This document shows, piece by piece, positions 36,285-44,864 of a DNA stretch of 64,000 bases. The position numbers were made by a program, and so were the translations under genes. The stretch is from JACVRM01 sp963839815 (GTDB lineage: Bacteria > Actinomycetota > Thermoleophilia > Gaiellales > Gaiellaceae). Each line of letters starts with the position of its first letter. Position 1 is the stretch's first letter. The DNA is taken from NCBI GenBank assembly GCA_963839815.1, contig CAWIWF010000005.1, positions 1-64,000 of the forward strand, written 5' to 3'. Under the pieces are notes generated by a model, which was not told the DNA's origin, did not search any database, and was given only the letters and a program-made list of their open reading frames with translations.

Positions 36285-37750
36285 TGGCTCCTCGCCCCGG
36301 CCGGAGCGCCGCGTTGCTGCTCGCCCTCGCGGCGGCGGCTGTGATCGTCCCGGCGGCCGGCGCGGCCGACGGCCCCGTCCGGCGCGCGGCCGCGCGGCAG
36401 CTGCCGGCGCTCGAGCGGGTCGTGGGCGCAGGCGTCGGCTCGCCAGCCCTCGCGCAGGCCCAGTACGACGCGGCCCGCCGGCTCGAGGCATCGCTGCCGC
36501 CGTCCGCCGGCGTCAGTGCCGGCTGCCGCCCGCTTGCGCGCGACCTGCAGGCGTACGCCACCGGCGTGCTGGCGGCGACGCAGGGTGTCGACCGGCTCCA
36601 GTCCTGGCGGGTCGCAGCCGGCCGCCGCTTCGCCGATCGTGCGCTGGAGCGCGTCGACCGCCGCCGGCGCACGTGCCGCTCAACGGAGCCGCCGCGCGGA
36701 GTGGAGCAGGCCGACGCGATCGCCTCGCCGCGCTCGGGCGAGGCCTTCTTCGGCGACGTCCGCGAGGAGAACCACGGCGAGGAGGCGCGGCTCTATGCCA
36801 ACGGGCGCCTGGTGGAGACCGTGCGCACGGCCGCCGCCGAGGTCAGGCTGCGCCTCGAGCTGCCGCCGGGCCGGTACGCCCTCGAGCTCCGCTTCCTGCG
36901 CGGCGGGCGGAACGTCCATCGCTCGGTGGCCCGCGATGTCTACCTCCTGCCCGCGTCTGCTGGTCCCGCAAGGCCGCCTCGAACCACCGACCGCGCGCTC
37001 AACCGGCGGCTGGCGGAGCTCGCGGCGGGATTCCCGGGACACGAGGCGATCTACGTGCAGAACCTGCGGACGGGGCGGACCGCCGGCTGGAACGCCGACG
37101 CCCGGTTCCCAGCGGCCTCGACGGTGAAGCTCGGCGTCGCGGTCGCGGTGCTGCGACGCTGGCGCCCTCATCGTCGTGACCTGCGGCTCGACCCCGAGCT
37201 GCGGGCGCTGGCCGGCTGGTCGTCCAATCTGGCGGCCAACCGTCTGGTGAGCCTGCTCGGGGGTGGCTCCGAGACGAGGGGAGCCGGCATCGTCTCCTCC
37301 GTCCTGCGGCAGCTCGGCGCCACGAGCAGCACGTACCCGCAGGGCTACCGGGTCGGCACCGGCGTCGACGCCCAGCCGCCGCTCGTGTCGGGGCGGGTCA
37401 CGACGGCCCGGGACCTCGGCACCATCCTCAGGGTCGTCGCCGCGGCCGCTGGCGGGGACAGCTACGCCCAGCGTCGCAGCGGCCTCGCCGCTCCGAGCGC
37501 CCGCTACCTGCTGGGCCTTCTCCTCCAGGGGGAGCGCAGCGGCAACAACATCGGGCTCCTGGCGCCGGCGTTGCCGCGCGGGACGCCGATCGCCCAGAAG
37601 AATGGCTGGATCTCGTCGGCGCGGCACACCGCCGCGATCGTGTACGGCCACGAGGGCCCCATGATCGTGGTCGTGCTCACCTACCGGGAGCAGCTGCGCC
37701 GGCGCGACGCCGTCGAGCTCGGTCGGCTCGTCGTGCGCACGGCGCTGTAG
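36284..37750 (+). CDS. Exported beta-lactamase-like serine hydrolase
   Basis: 488 residues with a signal peptide (about 1-28). Residues 30-140 are helical and unassigned; 145-225 look like a beta domain (GRYALELRFLRGGRNVHRS). Residues 235-488 are a class A beta-lactamase/PBP-type domain. Its motifs are SxxK in FPAASTVKLG (Ser279, Lys282), SxN in GWSSNLAANRL (313-315) and KNG in IAQKNGWISS in place of KTG. The accessory domains are unusual for a secreted resistance enzyme, so a peptidoglycan-related transpeptidase or carboxypeptidase role is at least as likely. Confidence 0.8.
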   Translation: MAPRPGRSAALLLALAAAAVIVPAAGAADGPVRRAAARQLPALERVVGAGVGSPALAQAQYDAARRLEASLPPSAGVSAGCRPLARDLQAYATGVLAATQGVDRLQSWRVAAGRRFADRALERVDRRRRTCRSTEPPRGVEQADAIASPRSGEAFFGDVREENHGEEARLYANGRLVETVRTAAAEVRLRLELPPGRYALELRFLRGGRNVHRSVARDVYLLPASAGPARPPRTTDRALNRRLAELAAGFPGHEAIYVQNLRTGRTAGWNADARFPAASTVKLGVAVAVLRRWRPHRRDLRLDPELRALAGWSSNLAANRLVSLLGGGSETRGAGIVSSVLRQLGATSSTYPQGYRVGTGVDAQPPLVSGRVTTARDLGTILRVVAAAAGGDSYAQRRSGLAAPSARYLLGLLLQGERSGNNIGLLAPALPRGTPIAQKNGWISSARHTAAIVYGHEGPMIVVVLTYREQLRRRDAVELGRLVVRTAL

Positions 37751-37759
37751 GCGGCAGAG

Positions 37760-38827
37760 CTAGGCCGCGGCGCACTTCGGGTCGGTCGCCGTCGACCCGC
37801 AGAGATACGTCGTGTGGCGCTCGACGTTGTTCCCCTTGGGATCGGTTCCCTTCGGGATCACCTGCCACGTCACCCGCAGCTCGCCGACGGAGGTCGGCCC
37901 GAAGCCAGGGACTGTCTGCGCGGGGATGCGCACGATCGGCACTGCGGTCGTGCCCGCACGGAGCGCCGCGTAGCTGCACGTGATCCTGCCGCCCCGCAGG
38001 CCGGCGAGCGGCTCGACTTTGCAATCGTGGAAGGGAGCACCGATCGCCGCCGCCGAGAAGTCGCTCACGCCTGCGTTCATGTTGGCGCTGACGCTGGCGG
38101 TGAGCTCGAAGATGCCGGCGACGCTCCCCGAGGGCCCGTTGTTGCGGATCCGCATGGCGTACTCGGCGCCGCTGAACCCCGCTGCCGGCACGGTGCGCTC
38201 GCGGCCGTTGACGAGCGGCACGGCCTCGACATCCGACGTGAAGCGCAGGTGGAGGTCGGCCACGACCCCGAGTGTCCGGTGTCGGTGCTGGCAGGCCTCG
38301 CCGCGCTTCGTGGGCGCCTTCACGGCACGGATCGTCAGCGTGTTGGGCCCGTAGCGGAACGCCGCCCGGGCCCTCGCGCTCAAGGGGCCGGAGTACGACC
38401 TCGGGCCGATGCCCTTGCTCAGGGCGCCGGTGACCTGGATGCCGTTGACGTACAGCGCACCGCTCGTGAATGCCTTGCCCACGAACCCGAAGCCGAGGAC
38501 GAATGAGACGGTGCCCTCCCCGGGCGCGCCCGGCGCGTGGATCGTCCTCGTGAACGTGACCGCCTGCGAGCGGTTGCTGCAGGTCCGCGCCCAGATGTAG
38601 TTGCGGGGCACCGTGCGGCCGAAGAGGACGTTTGACGGGAACGGCTTGTGGGTCCTGGCGCCGAGGACCACCCGGGCGCCGTTCCACTTCGCGTCCGTGC
38701 TCACGAACAGCTGCTGGACGTCGTAGTCGAAGTAGGGGAGCTTCCGCCAGTCGACGTCGGCGCCGCTCGAGGCGGTCGCGGTGACCGCAAGCACGAGGAG
38801 GACAAGGGCAGACCCCAGGCGCCGCAT
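37760..38827 (-). CDS. Exported protein of unknown function
   Basis: 355 residues from ATG 38827 with a signal peptide (LGSALVLLVLAVTATASSGA). The first half contains ALYVNGIQVTGALSKGIGP, suggesting a beta-sandwich. The second half resembles DUF11-type extracellular repeats (YAMRIRNNGPSGSVAGIFEL ... ITCSYAALRAGTTAVPIVRI). Five or six Cys are spread along it. It is convergent with the beta-lactamase-like gene. No function can be assigned. Confidence 0.65.
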   Translation of the reverse strand: MRRLGSALVLLVLAVTATASSGADVDWRKLPYFDYDVQQLFVSTDAKWNGARVVLGARTHKPFPSNVLFGRTVPRNYIWARTCSNRSQAVTFTRTIHAPGAPGEGTVSFVLGFGFVGKAFTSGALYVNGIQVTGALSKGIGPRSYSGPLSARARAAFRYGPNTLTIRAVKAPTKRGEACQHRHRTLGVVADLHLRFTSDVEAVPLVNGRERTVPAAGFSGAEYAMRIRNNGPSGSVAGIFELTASVSANMNAGVSDFSAAAIGAPFHDCKVEPLAGLRGGRITCSYAALRAGTTAVPIVRIPAQTVPGFGPTSVGELRVTWQVIPKGTDPKGNNVERHTTYLCGSTATDPKCAAA

Positions 38828-38894
38828 CTGCCGAAGCGTACGACGCGGGAGGCGTGCTGCCTAGCCTGCGCGCCGACCGCGCGAGCGAGCGGAG

Positions 38895-40157
38895 TCAGTC
38901 CAGCAGGCGCTCGAAGCGCTCGGCGTCGTCGAACGGGCCGATCAGCGCCAGCCGCAGGCCGCGGTTCTCGATCACCTCGGTCGCGACGCGCTGGATGTCC
39001 TCGGCGGTGACCGCGTCGAGCCCGGCGAGCACGTCCTCGGGCTCGGCGGCACGACCCTCGAGCACCTCCCGCCGCAACCCGAACATGATCGTCCCGTGCG
39101 GGCTTTCGATCTGCAGCACGAAGCGCCCCTTGGCGAAGTTGCGCGCCTTCTCGAGCTCCTGGGCCGGCACGGGCTCCCCCGCCATGCGCCGCAGCTCGTT
39201 CACGATCGTGCCGACGGCGTCGTCGATGCGGTTGATGTCGACGCCGGCCTGCGCGTACAGCGAGCCCGCGTCGGTGTACCCGTGGCTGGTGGCAAAGACG
39301 TAGTAGCCGAGGCCGCGCCGCTCGCGCACCTCGGTGAAGAGGCGTGAGGACATCCCGCCGCCGAGCACCGTCGCAAGCAGCATGAGCACGTAGCGGTCGG
39401 GGTGGGTGAGCGGGTAGCTGGGGGCGCCGAGGATCAGGTGCGCCTGGTCCGAGTCCTTCGAGTGCACCCTGACGCTGCCGTTCCGATGCGAGCTGACAGG
39501 CGCGGGCGCCGCGTCGGCGTCCGTGTCCTGCAGGTCGCCGAGCAGTTCGCCGAGCCGGTCTGTCAGGCCCTCGCCGATCCGCCCGCCGAGCCCGACCACG
39601 ATGCGCGACGGCTGGTACCAGCGACCCAGGTAGTCCGTGAAGGTGTCGCGCGTGGCGGCGCGCACGGTCTCCTTGCGGCCGATGATGTCCCAGCCGAGCG
39701 GCTGGTCGCCGTAGAGCAGCGACTCGTAGACGCCGCCGATGTAGTCCCGCGGGGTGTCGAAGTACATGTTCATCTCCTCGACGATGACGCCCTTCTCGCG
39801 GTCGATCTCCTCGGCGTCGAACTTCGAGTTGCGGATCATGTCCACGAGCACGTCGAGCGCCACGTCGCGGTGATCGGCGGCGCACTTGACGTAGTACCCC
39901 GTGTACTCCTTGCTCGTGAAGGCATTGAACTCGCCGCCGATCGAGTCGATCTCGCCGGCGATGTGACGGGCGGTCGGGCGCCGCTCGGTGCCCTTGAAGA
40001 ACATGTGCTCCGCGAAGTGTGCGATCCCGCTCGAGTCCTTCGTCTCGTAGCGCGACCCCGCGGCGAACATGAGGAAGCAGGACACCGACTGCGCGTGCGG
40101 CATGGGCGCCGTCAGCACGCGGATGCCGTTCGGCAGGGTCTGGCGCTCGAAGGTCAC
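38895..40157 (-). CDS. M16-family zinc metallopeptidase
   Basis: 420-residue pitrilysin/processing-peptidase-like protease (PepR/YmxG type). The inverted zinc motif HxxEH is in SSGIAHFAEHMFFKGTERR, with the downstream Glu in DREKGVIVEEMNMYFD. The inactive C-terminal half domain includes ERRGLGYYVFATSHGYTDAG with the conserved R-Y region. In other actinobacteria this gene follows polynucleotide phosphorylase, which is not in this window. It is last in a six-gene operon and overlaps the thioesterase gene by 4 bp. Confidence 0.92.
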   Translation of the reverse strand: MTFERQTLPNGIRVLTAPMPHAQSVSCFLMFAAGSRYETKDSSGIAHFAEHMFFKGTERRPTARHIAGEIDSIGGEFNAFTSKEYTGYYVKCAADHRDVALDVLVDMIRNSKFDAEEIDREKGVIVEEMNMYFDTPRDYIGGVYESLLYGDQPLGWDIIGRKETVRAATRDTFTDYLGRWYQPSRIVVGLGGRIGEGLTDRLGELLGDLQDTDADAAPAPVSSHRNGSVRVHSKDSDQAHLILGAPSYPLTHPDRYVLMLLATVLGGGMSSRLFTEVRERRGLGYYVFATSHGYTDAGSLYAQAGVDINRIDDAVGTIVNELRRMAGEPVPAQELEKARNFAKGRFVLQIESPHGTIMFGLRREVLEGRAAEPEDVLAGLDAVTAEDIQRVATEVIENRGLRLALIGPFDDAERFERLLD

Positions 40158-40564
40158 GCGGCCACCTGGAGCGCGTCGCGCCAGCGGTCGGGGACGGGAA
40201 CGGACCGGTTGCGGCGGTAGTCGTAGGCGACGAGCACGGTGCCGGCCTCGGCGATGCGCCGGCCGTCCTGCTCGAGCGCGTAGTCGAGCTCGAAGCTCTT
40301 CGTCCCCACGGGACCCGGGCGGACGCCGATCTCGACCTCGCCGGCAGGCTGGCCGGGCGCCCGGAAGTCGATCTCGAGCCGGGCGAGGATCATGCTCTCC
40401 TCGGAGGCGTCGTACACGGACGTGTCCAGCACGCCGAGCGACGCGAGGTACTCGACCCTGGCCTGCTCGACGTAGGTCGCGATGACGGCGTTGTTGACGT
40501 GACCGAGCGCGTCCAGGTCGCGGAAGCGAACGCGCTCGCGGTGCACGAAGGGGTAGCCGTCCAC
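40154..40564 (-). CDS. Hotdog-fold acyl-CoA thioesterase (4HBT family)
   Basis: 136-residue thioesterase resembling YbgC and 4-hydroxybenzoyl-CoA thioesterases. RVRFRDLDALGHVNNAVIAT carries the catalytic Asp/His region (the Asp of DLDALGHVNN), and YVEQARVEYLASLGV follows as in the family. GTG 40564 is the start. The acyl-CoA substrate is unknown. Confidence 0.88.
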   Translation of the reverse strand: MDGYPFVHRERVRFRDLDALGHVNNAVIATYVEQARVEYLASLGVLDTSVYDASEESMILARLEIDFRAPGQPAGEVEIGVRPGPVGTKSFELDYALEQDGRRIAEAGTVLVAYDYRRNRSVPVPDRWRDALQVAA

Positions 40565-40574
40565 ACGGGCGATC

Positions 40575-40892
40575 CTAGTGGGGGCGGTCGGCCAGGCGCC
40601 AGACGAAGCGCACCGCCTGCCAGCGCTCGTCGATCGCGCAGGACTTGTTGTCGACCAGCCCGGCGTCGAGGCCGATCGCCTGGACGGCGGCGAAGTCGAG
40701 GTCGGTCTCGATCCCGGAGCGCTTCGTGGGCCACGCGATCCAGAGCCCGTCGGCGGGCGCGAGCGTCTCCCGGAGCGCGGCGAAGCGCCGCTCGAGCTGC
40801 TCGCGCCGCGTGGTGAAGAGGACGACCACCTCGGTGCCGGGCTTCGCCCCCAGCTTCTGCGACAGCGGCGTAGCTCCCGTCGCGGGGCTCAC
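40575..40892 (-). CDS. DUF3052-family protein
   Basis: 105 residues from GTG 40892 (VSPATGATPLSQKLGAKP). TPLSQKLGAKPGTEVVVLFT, GLWIAWPTKRSGIETDLDF and LDAGLVDNKSCAIDERWQAV are the hallmarks of DUF3052. The family has no known function. The start overlaps the epimerase stop (GTGA). Confidence 0.82.
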   Translation of the reverse strand: MSPATGATPLSQKLGAKPGTEVVVLFTTRREQLERRFAALRETLAPADGLWIAWPTKRSGIETDLDFAAVQAIGLDAGLVDNKSCAIDERWQAVRFVWRLADRPH

Positions 40893-41899
40893 GCCGGCGA
40901 GCCGGCGTGCCAGGCTGCGAGCAGCTCGGACTCGCGCTCTGGGCTGAGGCCGACAGCACGCTCGTCGTCCGTCGGGCGCGTGGGGGTGTCCGTCGTCGCG
41001 GCCCAGGCGAGTGTGTCGCGCACCGTGTCGTCGAGCGGCCGGAAGCGGAGGCCCGCGTCGATCGCCCGCGACACGTCGGCTTCCTGCATCGAGCGCCACT
41101 CGGAAGGGACTTCGGCGATCCAGAGCGGCAGCTCCATCCACTGACCGACGCCGCGCTCGAGCAGGAAGGTGTCGTCGACCCACGTGATCTGCGCGCTCGT
41201 GTCGGTGGCTCGCAGGCAGCTGTTGACGACATCCGCGAACGGACGCGGCGGGGCCGAGGCGTTGAAGGTCCCGGCGATGCGCCTCTCGGCGAGCGTCACG
41301 AGCCAGTCGCCGAGGTCGCGGGCGTCCACGAACTGGACAGGCCGCTCGGGGCGCCCGGGCGCGAGCACCTCACCGCCGCGGGCGATGCGCTGCGGCCAGT
41401 AGGTGAAGCGTCCGCTGGGGTCGTGCGGGCCGACGAGGAGACCTGCGCGGACGTTCGCCGACCGGCCGGCGAACACGTCGTCGACCACGCGCTCGCAGGC
41501 CGCCTTGAGACCGCCGTAATTGGCCGCCACGTCCTCCGTCGCCGGATCCTCGAGCTCGATCACGGGGCTGTCCTCGCCGAAGCCGGGCCGGTCGAACGAG
41601 CGGTAGACGGAGACGCTCGACACGAACGTGAGGTGCTCCGCCGCGTCGGCAAGGAGCTCGGTGGAGTCGCGCACGACGCGGGGGACGTAGCCGGAGGGGT
41701 CGAGCACCGCGTCCCAGCCTCGCCTGCGCAGCGCGTCGAGCCCTCCGTCCCGGTCGCCCTGCAGCCGCTCGACGCCCGGGAGCACGTCGGGTGCCGTGCG
41801 TCCGCGGTTGAAGAGCGTCACTTCGTGGCCGCGCGCGAGGGCAGCCTCGGCCGCCGCCCGGCCGAGGAAGATCGTGCCGCCGAGGATCAGCAGCTTCAC
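40889..41899 (-). CDS. NAD-dependent epimerase/dehydratase family protein
   Basis: 336-residue extended SDR. The nucleotide loop LLILGGTIFLGRAAAEAALA and NRG in TLFNRGRTAPD are typical of the CSP41/reductase-like branch. The usual YxxxK appears as ANYGGLKAACERV. FVSSVSVYRSFDRPGFGED marks the catalytic Ser region. The substrate is not predictable. GTG 41899 overlaps the aminotransferase stop by 4 bp. Confidence 0.83.
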   Translation of the reverse strand: MKLLILGGTIFLGRAAAEAALARGHEVTLFNRGRTAPDVLPGVERLQGDRDGGLDALRRRGWDAVLDPSGYVPRVVRDSTELLADAAEHLTFVSSVSVYRSFDRPGFGEDSPVIELEDPATEDVAANYGGLKAACERVVDDVFAGRSANVRAGLLVGPHDPSGRFTYWPQRIARGGEVLAPGRPERPVQFVDARDLGDWLVTLAERRIAGTFNASAPPRPFADVVNSCLRATDTSAQITWVDDTFLLERGVGQWMELPLWIAEVPSEWRSMQEADVSRAIDAGLRFRPLDDTVRDTLAWAATTDTPTRPTDDERAVGLSPERESELLAAWHAGSPA

Positions 41900-43062
41900 A
41901 GGCGCGCGAGTGCTGCCAGCAGCCGATCAACCTCGTCCGGCGTGTGGTAGTGGACGAGGCCGGTGCGGACGAGGCCGTCGGGGAGGCCGAGTGCCCGTGT
42001 GAGCTCCGGCGCGTAGAAGTCGCCGTGCCCGACCGCCAGTCCTTGGCTCCCGAGCGTGGCGGCGACTTCGGCAGGCGTCCTGCCCGCGACGGTGAAGGCG
42101 AAGGTGGAGACGCGGCCCGCCATCGTCGGCGGCCCATAGAGCCGGCAGCTGGACGGCAGCCCGGCAAGGAAGCGTTCGCCGAGGCCGTGCTCGGCGGCCG
42201 CGATCGCCTCCCAGCCGACCGACTCGACGTACTCGACGGCGGCGACGAAGCCGGCGAGGAGCTCATGCTGCTGCGTCCCGGTCTCGAGCCGGCGGCCCGG
42301 GGGCTCGTCGGCGGCCGGCCGCACCTTGTATGGGCGCAGCCGTGCGACCAGATCAGCCTGGACGAACGCGAGGCCGAGGTGGGGGCCGTAGAACTTGTAG
42401 GGCGAGCAGAGGAGCACGTCGGCGCCGAGCGCCCCGACGTCGATCGGGACGTGTGGAGCTGCGTGCACGGCGTCGATCCACGAGAGCGCGCCCGCCTCGT
42501 GGGCGAGCTCGGACACGCGGGCGCCGTCCGTGAGCGTGCCGGCGACGTTCGACGCGAGCGGGAACGCGACCACGCGCGTCCGCGGCGTGAGCTGGCGCCG
42601 CAGGTCGTCGAGGTCGAGCCGGCACTCCTCGTCGATCGCGGCGAACCGCACCTCGAGCCCGAGGTCGCTCGCTAGCTGGAGCCAGGGGGCGACGTTGGCG
42701 TCGTGGTCGAGTCGCGTGACGACGATCTCGTCGCCGGAGGCGAGCTCGCGGCCGAGGGTGCGGGTCAGGGAGAAGTTGAGCGTCGTCATGTTGGCGCCGA
42801 AGGCCGTCTCGCCGGGCGAGCAGCCGAGGAAGCGTGCGGCCGTCGTGTGCGCACGCTCGATCAGCGCGTTCGTGCGCCGGGTCGTCTCGAAGTCACCGTG
42901 CGGGCTGGTGTTGGCGTTGTCCGTGCGGAGGTAGCCGGCGATCGCATCGATCACCTCGTCCGGCACCTGCGTCCCGCTGGGCGCGTCGAAGAGGGCGAGC
43001 TGCCGGTCGAGCGAGCTGAAGCGCGCCCGTGTCCGCTCGACGTCGAGTGCCGTGACCGTCAT
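41896..43062 (-). CDS. Class V aminotransferase / cysteine desulfurase-like protein
   Basis: PLP enzyme of 388 residues starting ATG 43062 (MTVTALDVERTRARFSSL). The PLP lysine is in LCSPYKFYGPHLGLAF. NANTSPHGDFETTRRTNALI and TRLDHDANVAPWLQLA are typical of the cysteine-desulfurase-like (SufS/CsdA-related) subfamily. The mobile-loop catalytic Cys of true desulfurases is not evident, so the reaction is open. ATGA overlap with the OsmC gene. Confidence 0.83.
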   Translation of the reverse strand: MTVTALDVERTRARFSSLDRQLALFDAPSGTQVPDEVIDAIAGYLRTDNANTSPHGDFETTRRTNALIERAHTTAARFLGCSPGETAFGANMTTLNFSLTRTLGRELASGDEIVVTRLDHDANVAPWLQLASDLGLEVRFAAIDEECRLDLDDLRRQLTPRTRVVAFPLASNVAGTLTDGARVSELAHEAGALSWIDAVHAAPHVPIDVGALGADVLLCSPYKFYGPHLGLAFVQADLVARLRPYKVRPAADEPPGRRLETGTQQHELLAGFVAAVEYVESVGWEAIAAAEHGLGERFLAGLPSSCRLYGPPTMAGRVSTFAFTVAGRTPAEVAATLGSQGLAVGHGDFYAPELTRALGLPDGLVRTGLVHYHTPDEVDRLLAALARL

Positions 43063-43463
43063 CGGACGTCCACACCGTTGACGCGCCAGTGGTAGGCGGG
43101 CTCGGGGTGGAGCGAGGCGCCGACGAAGCAGCCTCGCTCGGCACGGTCGAGCAGGGCCATCAGCGCGTCGCCGTCCGGCGCGGGCTGCAGCGAGATGCCG
43201 AGAGTGCAGTCGATCTCGACGAAGCCCCAGCTGCCGTCCTCGCGGCGGTCGATCGACCCGGTGGCGGTCACGGTGCCGCCGACCTCGAGCGATGCACGGC
43301 TCGCGTGGTGCTCGAGCGAGGCCAGCGAGCAGCGTCCGAGCGCTGCGAGGACGAGGTGCTCCGGCGTCCACGAGCCCGGGAGCTCGAGCCCGGCGTCGCG
43401 CTCGGTCGCGAGGGTGCCGTCGGCGGCGAGCTCGACGCGGTAGTCGGTGGGCGGGCGTGCCAT
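43059..43463 (-). CDS. OsmC-family peroxiredoxin-like protein
   Basis: 134-residue OsmC/Ohr-fold protein. The two redox cysteines are in LVLAALGRCSLASLEHHA and DRAERGCFVGASLHPEPAYH. Such proteins reduce organic or fatty-acid hydroperoxides. It is first in the six-gene operon running to 38895, with 4-bp overlaps or gaps of about 10 bp throughout. Confidence 0.87.
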   Translation of the reverse strand: MARPPTDYRVELAADGTLATERDAGLELPGSWTPEHLVLAALGRCSLASLEHHASRASLEVGGTVTATGSIDRREDGSWGFVEIDCTLGISLQPAPDGDALMALLDRAERGCFVGASLHPEPAYHWRVNGVDVR

Positions 43464-43520
43464 CGCGCGAACGCTACCGCGCTGTTGCGCGCGTGGCCCG
43501 AGCCGAATACCGTACGCGCC

Positions 43521-43727
43521 GTGACCGACAGGCTCCGGGCGCTGAGCGAGGCCGAGGCATATGCGCGGTGTTACGGGGGCGGCAGTTTCGACGTGAAGGT
43601 CGTCAAGGTGCCCCGCCGTCCCCGGTATGACCTCGACGTGTCGGGCGAGGACCTCCGCAAGGCTTTCGAGGCGCGCCTGGACGACCGCGAGCCGGAGCTG
43701 CCGGCGGGCGAGTCCGAGGCCGCCTGA
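43521..43727 (+). CDS. Small conserved hypothetical protein
   Basis: 68 residues from GTG 43521 (VTDRLRALSEAEAYARCYGG). The second half VKVPRRPRYDLDVSGEDLRK is rich in basic and acidic residues. No domain recognised. It precedes the uracil-DNA glycosylase fusion on the same strand by 128 bp. Confidence 0.6.
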   Translation: MTDRLRALSEAEAYARCYGGGSFDVKVVKVPRRPRYDLDVSGEDLRKAFEARLDDREPELPAGESEAA

Positions 43728-43855
43728 CGCGTCCAGAGCGCGCTCGCGGGAGGCGTCCCGGCGGGGCGCCGGGCCTCAATGAACCACGGGCGCGCGCGCG
43801 TGGGGCACCCCAGCCCACCACCCACCGCGAGCGTAACGGCGGGGTACGCACGCGT

Positions 43856-44863
43856 GTGACGCAGAACCGTGCCGAGATCGTGTCGTGTGCCGTTCCGGAC
43901 GTCCTCGCCCCGGGGCTGCGGATCGTCTTCTGCGGGATCAACCCGGGCCGTGCGTCCGCCGCGGCGGGGGCGCACTTCGCCAACCCGCGCAACGACTTCT
44001 GGCGGCTGCTGCACGCCTCGGGGCTGACTCCGCGCCTGCTCGAGCCGCGCGACCAGCACGAACTGCCGGCGCTTGGCCTCGGCCTGACGAACGCGGCCCG
44101 GCGGACGACGCGCGGGTCATCCGAGCTGCGTCGCGCGGACTTCGCGGGCGCAGAGGAGCGCCTCGCAGAGCTGGCCGCCGAGCTCGTTCCGGCCTGGATC
44201 GCCTTCGTCGGCAAGGAGGCCTACCGCGGCGCGTTCGGCGAGCGGCCGGAGCTCGGCCTGCAGCAGCGGCGCCTGCGGCCGGCCCACCTCTTCGTCCTCC
44301 CGTCGACGTCCCCGGCCAATGCGGCCGTGCCCTGGCGCGATCGCCTCCGCTGGTTCGCCGAGCTCGCGCACCTGAGCACGCCCGTGGCCCGGCCCGGCTG
44401 CCGCGCTCTGCTGATCGACGGAGCGGGCCGGGTCTTCCTCCACCGGTTCGTCGGCCCCCGCGACCCCGGTGTCTGGGTTACTCCGGGGGGCGCGGCGGAG
44501 GCGGGAGAGACGCCCGAGCAGACGCTGCGGCGCGAGCTGCGCGAGGAGCTTCGCCTGGGCGAGTTTGAGCTCGGCCCGTGGATCTGGCGGCGGCGGCACC
44601 TCTGGTACTGGCCCCGGTTCGGGCAGACGACCGACACGCGCGAGCTCTTCGCGCTGGTGCGTGTCCCCGACCGGGGCGTCGTCCAGCCGACGGAGCACGA
44701 CTCGCTCCTCGCAGGCCCCGACACCGTCGAGGAGCATCGCTGGTGGAGCGTCGACGAGATCCTGGCGTCCTCGGACGAGTTCGCGCCTCGACGGCTCGGC
44801 CGCCTGCTCGGCGACCTTCTCCGGGGCGACCTGCCGACGAGCCCGGTCGACGTCGGCGTCTGA
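43856..44863 (+). CDS. Mug-type uracil-DNA glycosylase fused to a Nudix hydrolase domain
   Basis: 335 residues. Residues about 1-168 are a mismatch-specific uracil/thymine glycosylase (Mug/TDG family): motif 1 FCGINPGRASA (Asn29 catalytic in the family), ANPRNDFWRLLHASG, GLGLTNAARRTT, and LPSTSPAN in the place of the second motif. Residues about 175-330 are a Nudix domain with box G212 AAEAGETPEQTLRRELREEL. The box fits G-x5-E-x7-REUxEE except that Arg233 stands where Gly is usual. Base excision and clean-up of damaged nucleotides may thus be joined in one protein. GTG 43856 is the start. The frame is clean throughout. Confidence 0.87.
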   Translation: MTQNRAEIVSCAVPDVLAPGLRIVFCGINPGRASAAAGAHFANPRNDFWRLLHASGLTPRLLEPRDQHELPALGLGLTNAARRTTRGSSELRRADFAGAEERLAELAAELVPAWIAFVGKEAYRGAFGERPELGLQQRRLRPAHLFVLPSTSPANAAVPWRDRLRWFAELAHLSTPVARPGCRALLIDGAGRVFLHRFVGPRDPGVWVTPGGAAEAGETPEQTLRRELREELRLGEFELGPWIWRRRHLWYWPRFGQTTDTRELFALVRVPDRGVVQPTEHDSLLAGPDTVEEHRWWSVDEILASSDEFAPRRLGRLLGDLLRGDLPTSPVDVGV

Positions 44864-44864
44864 G

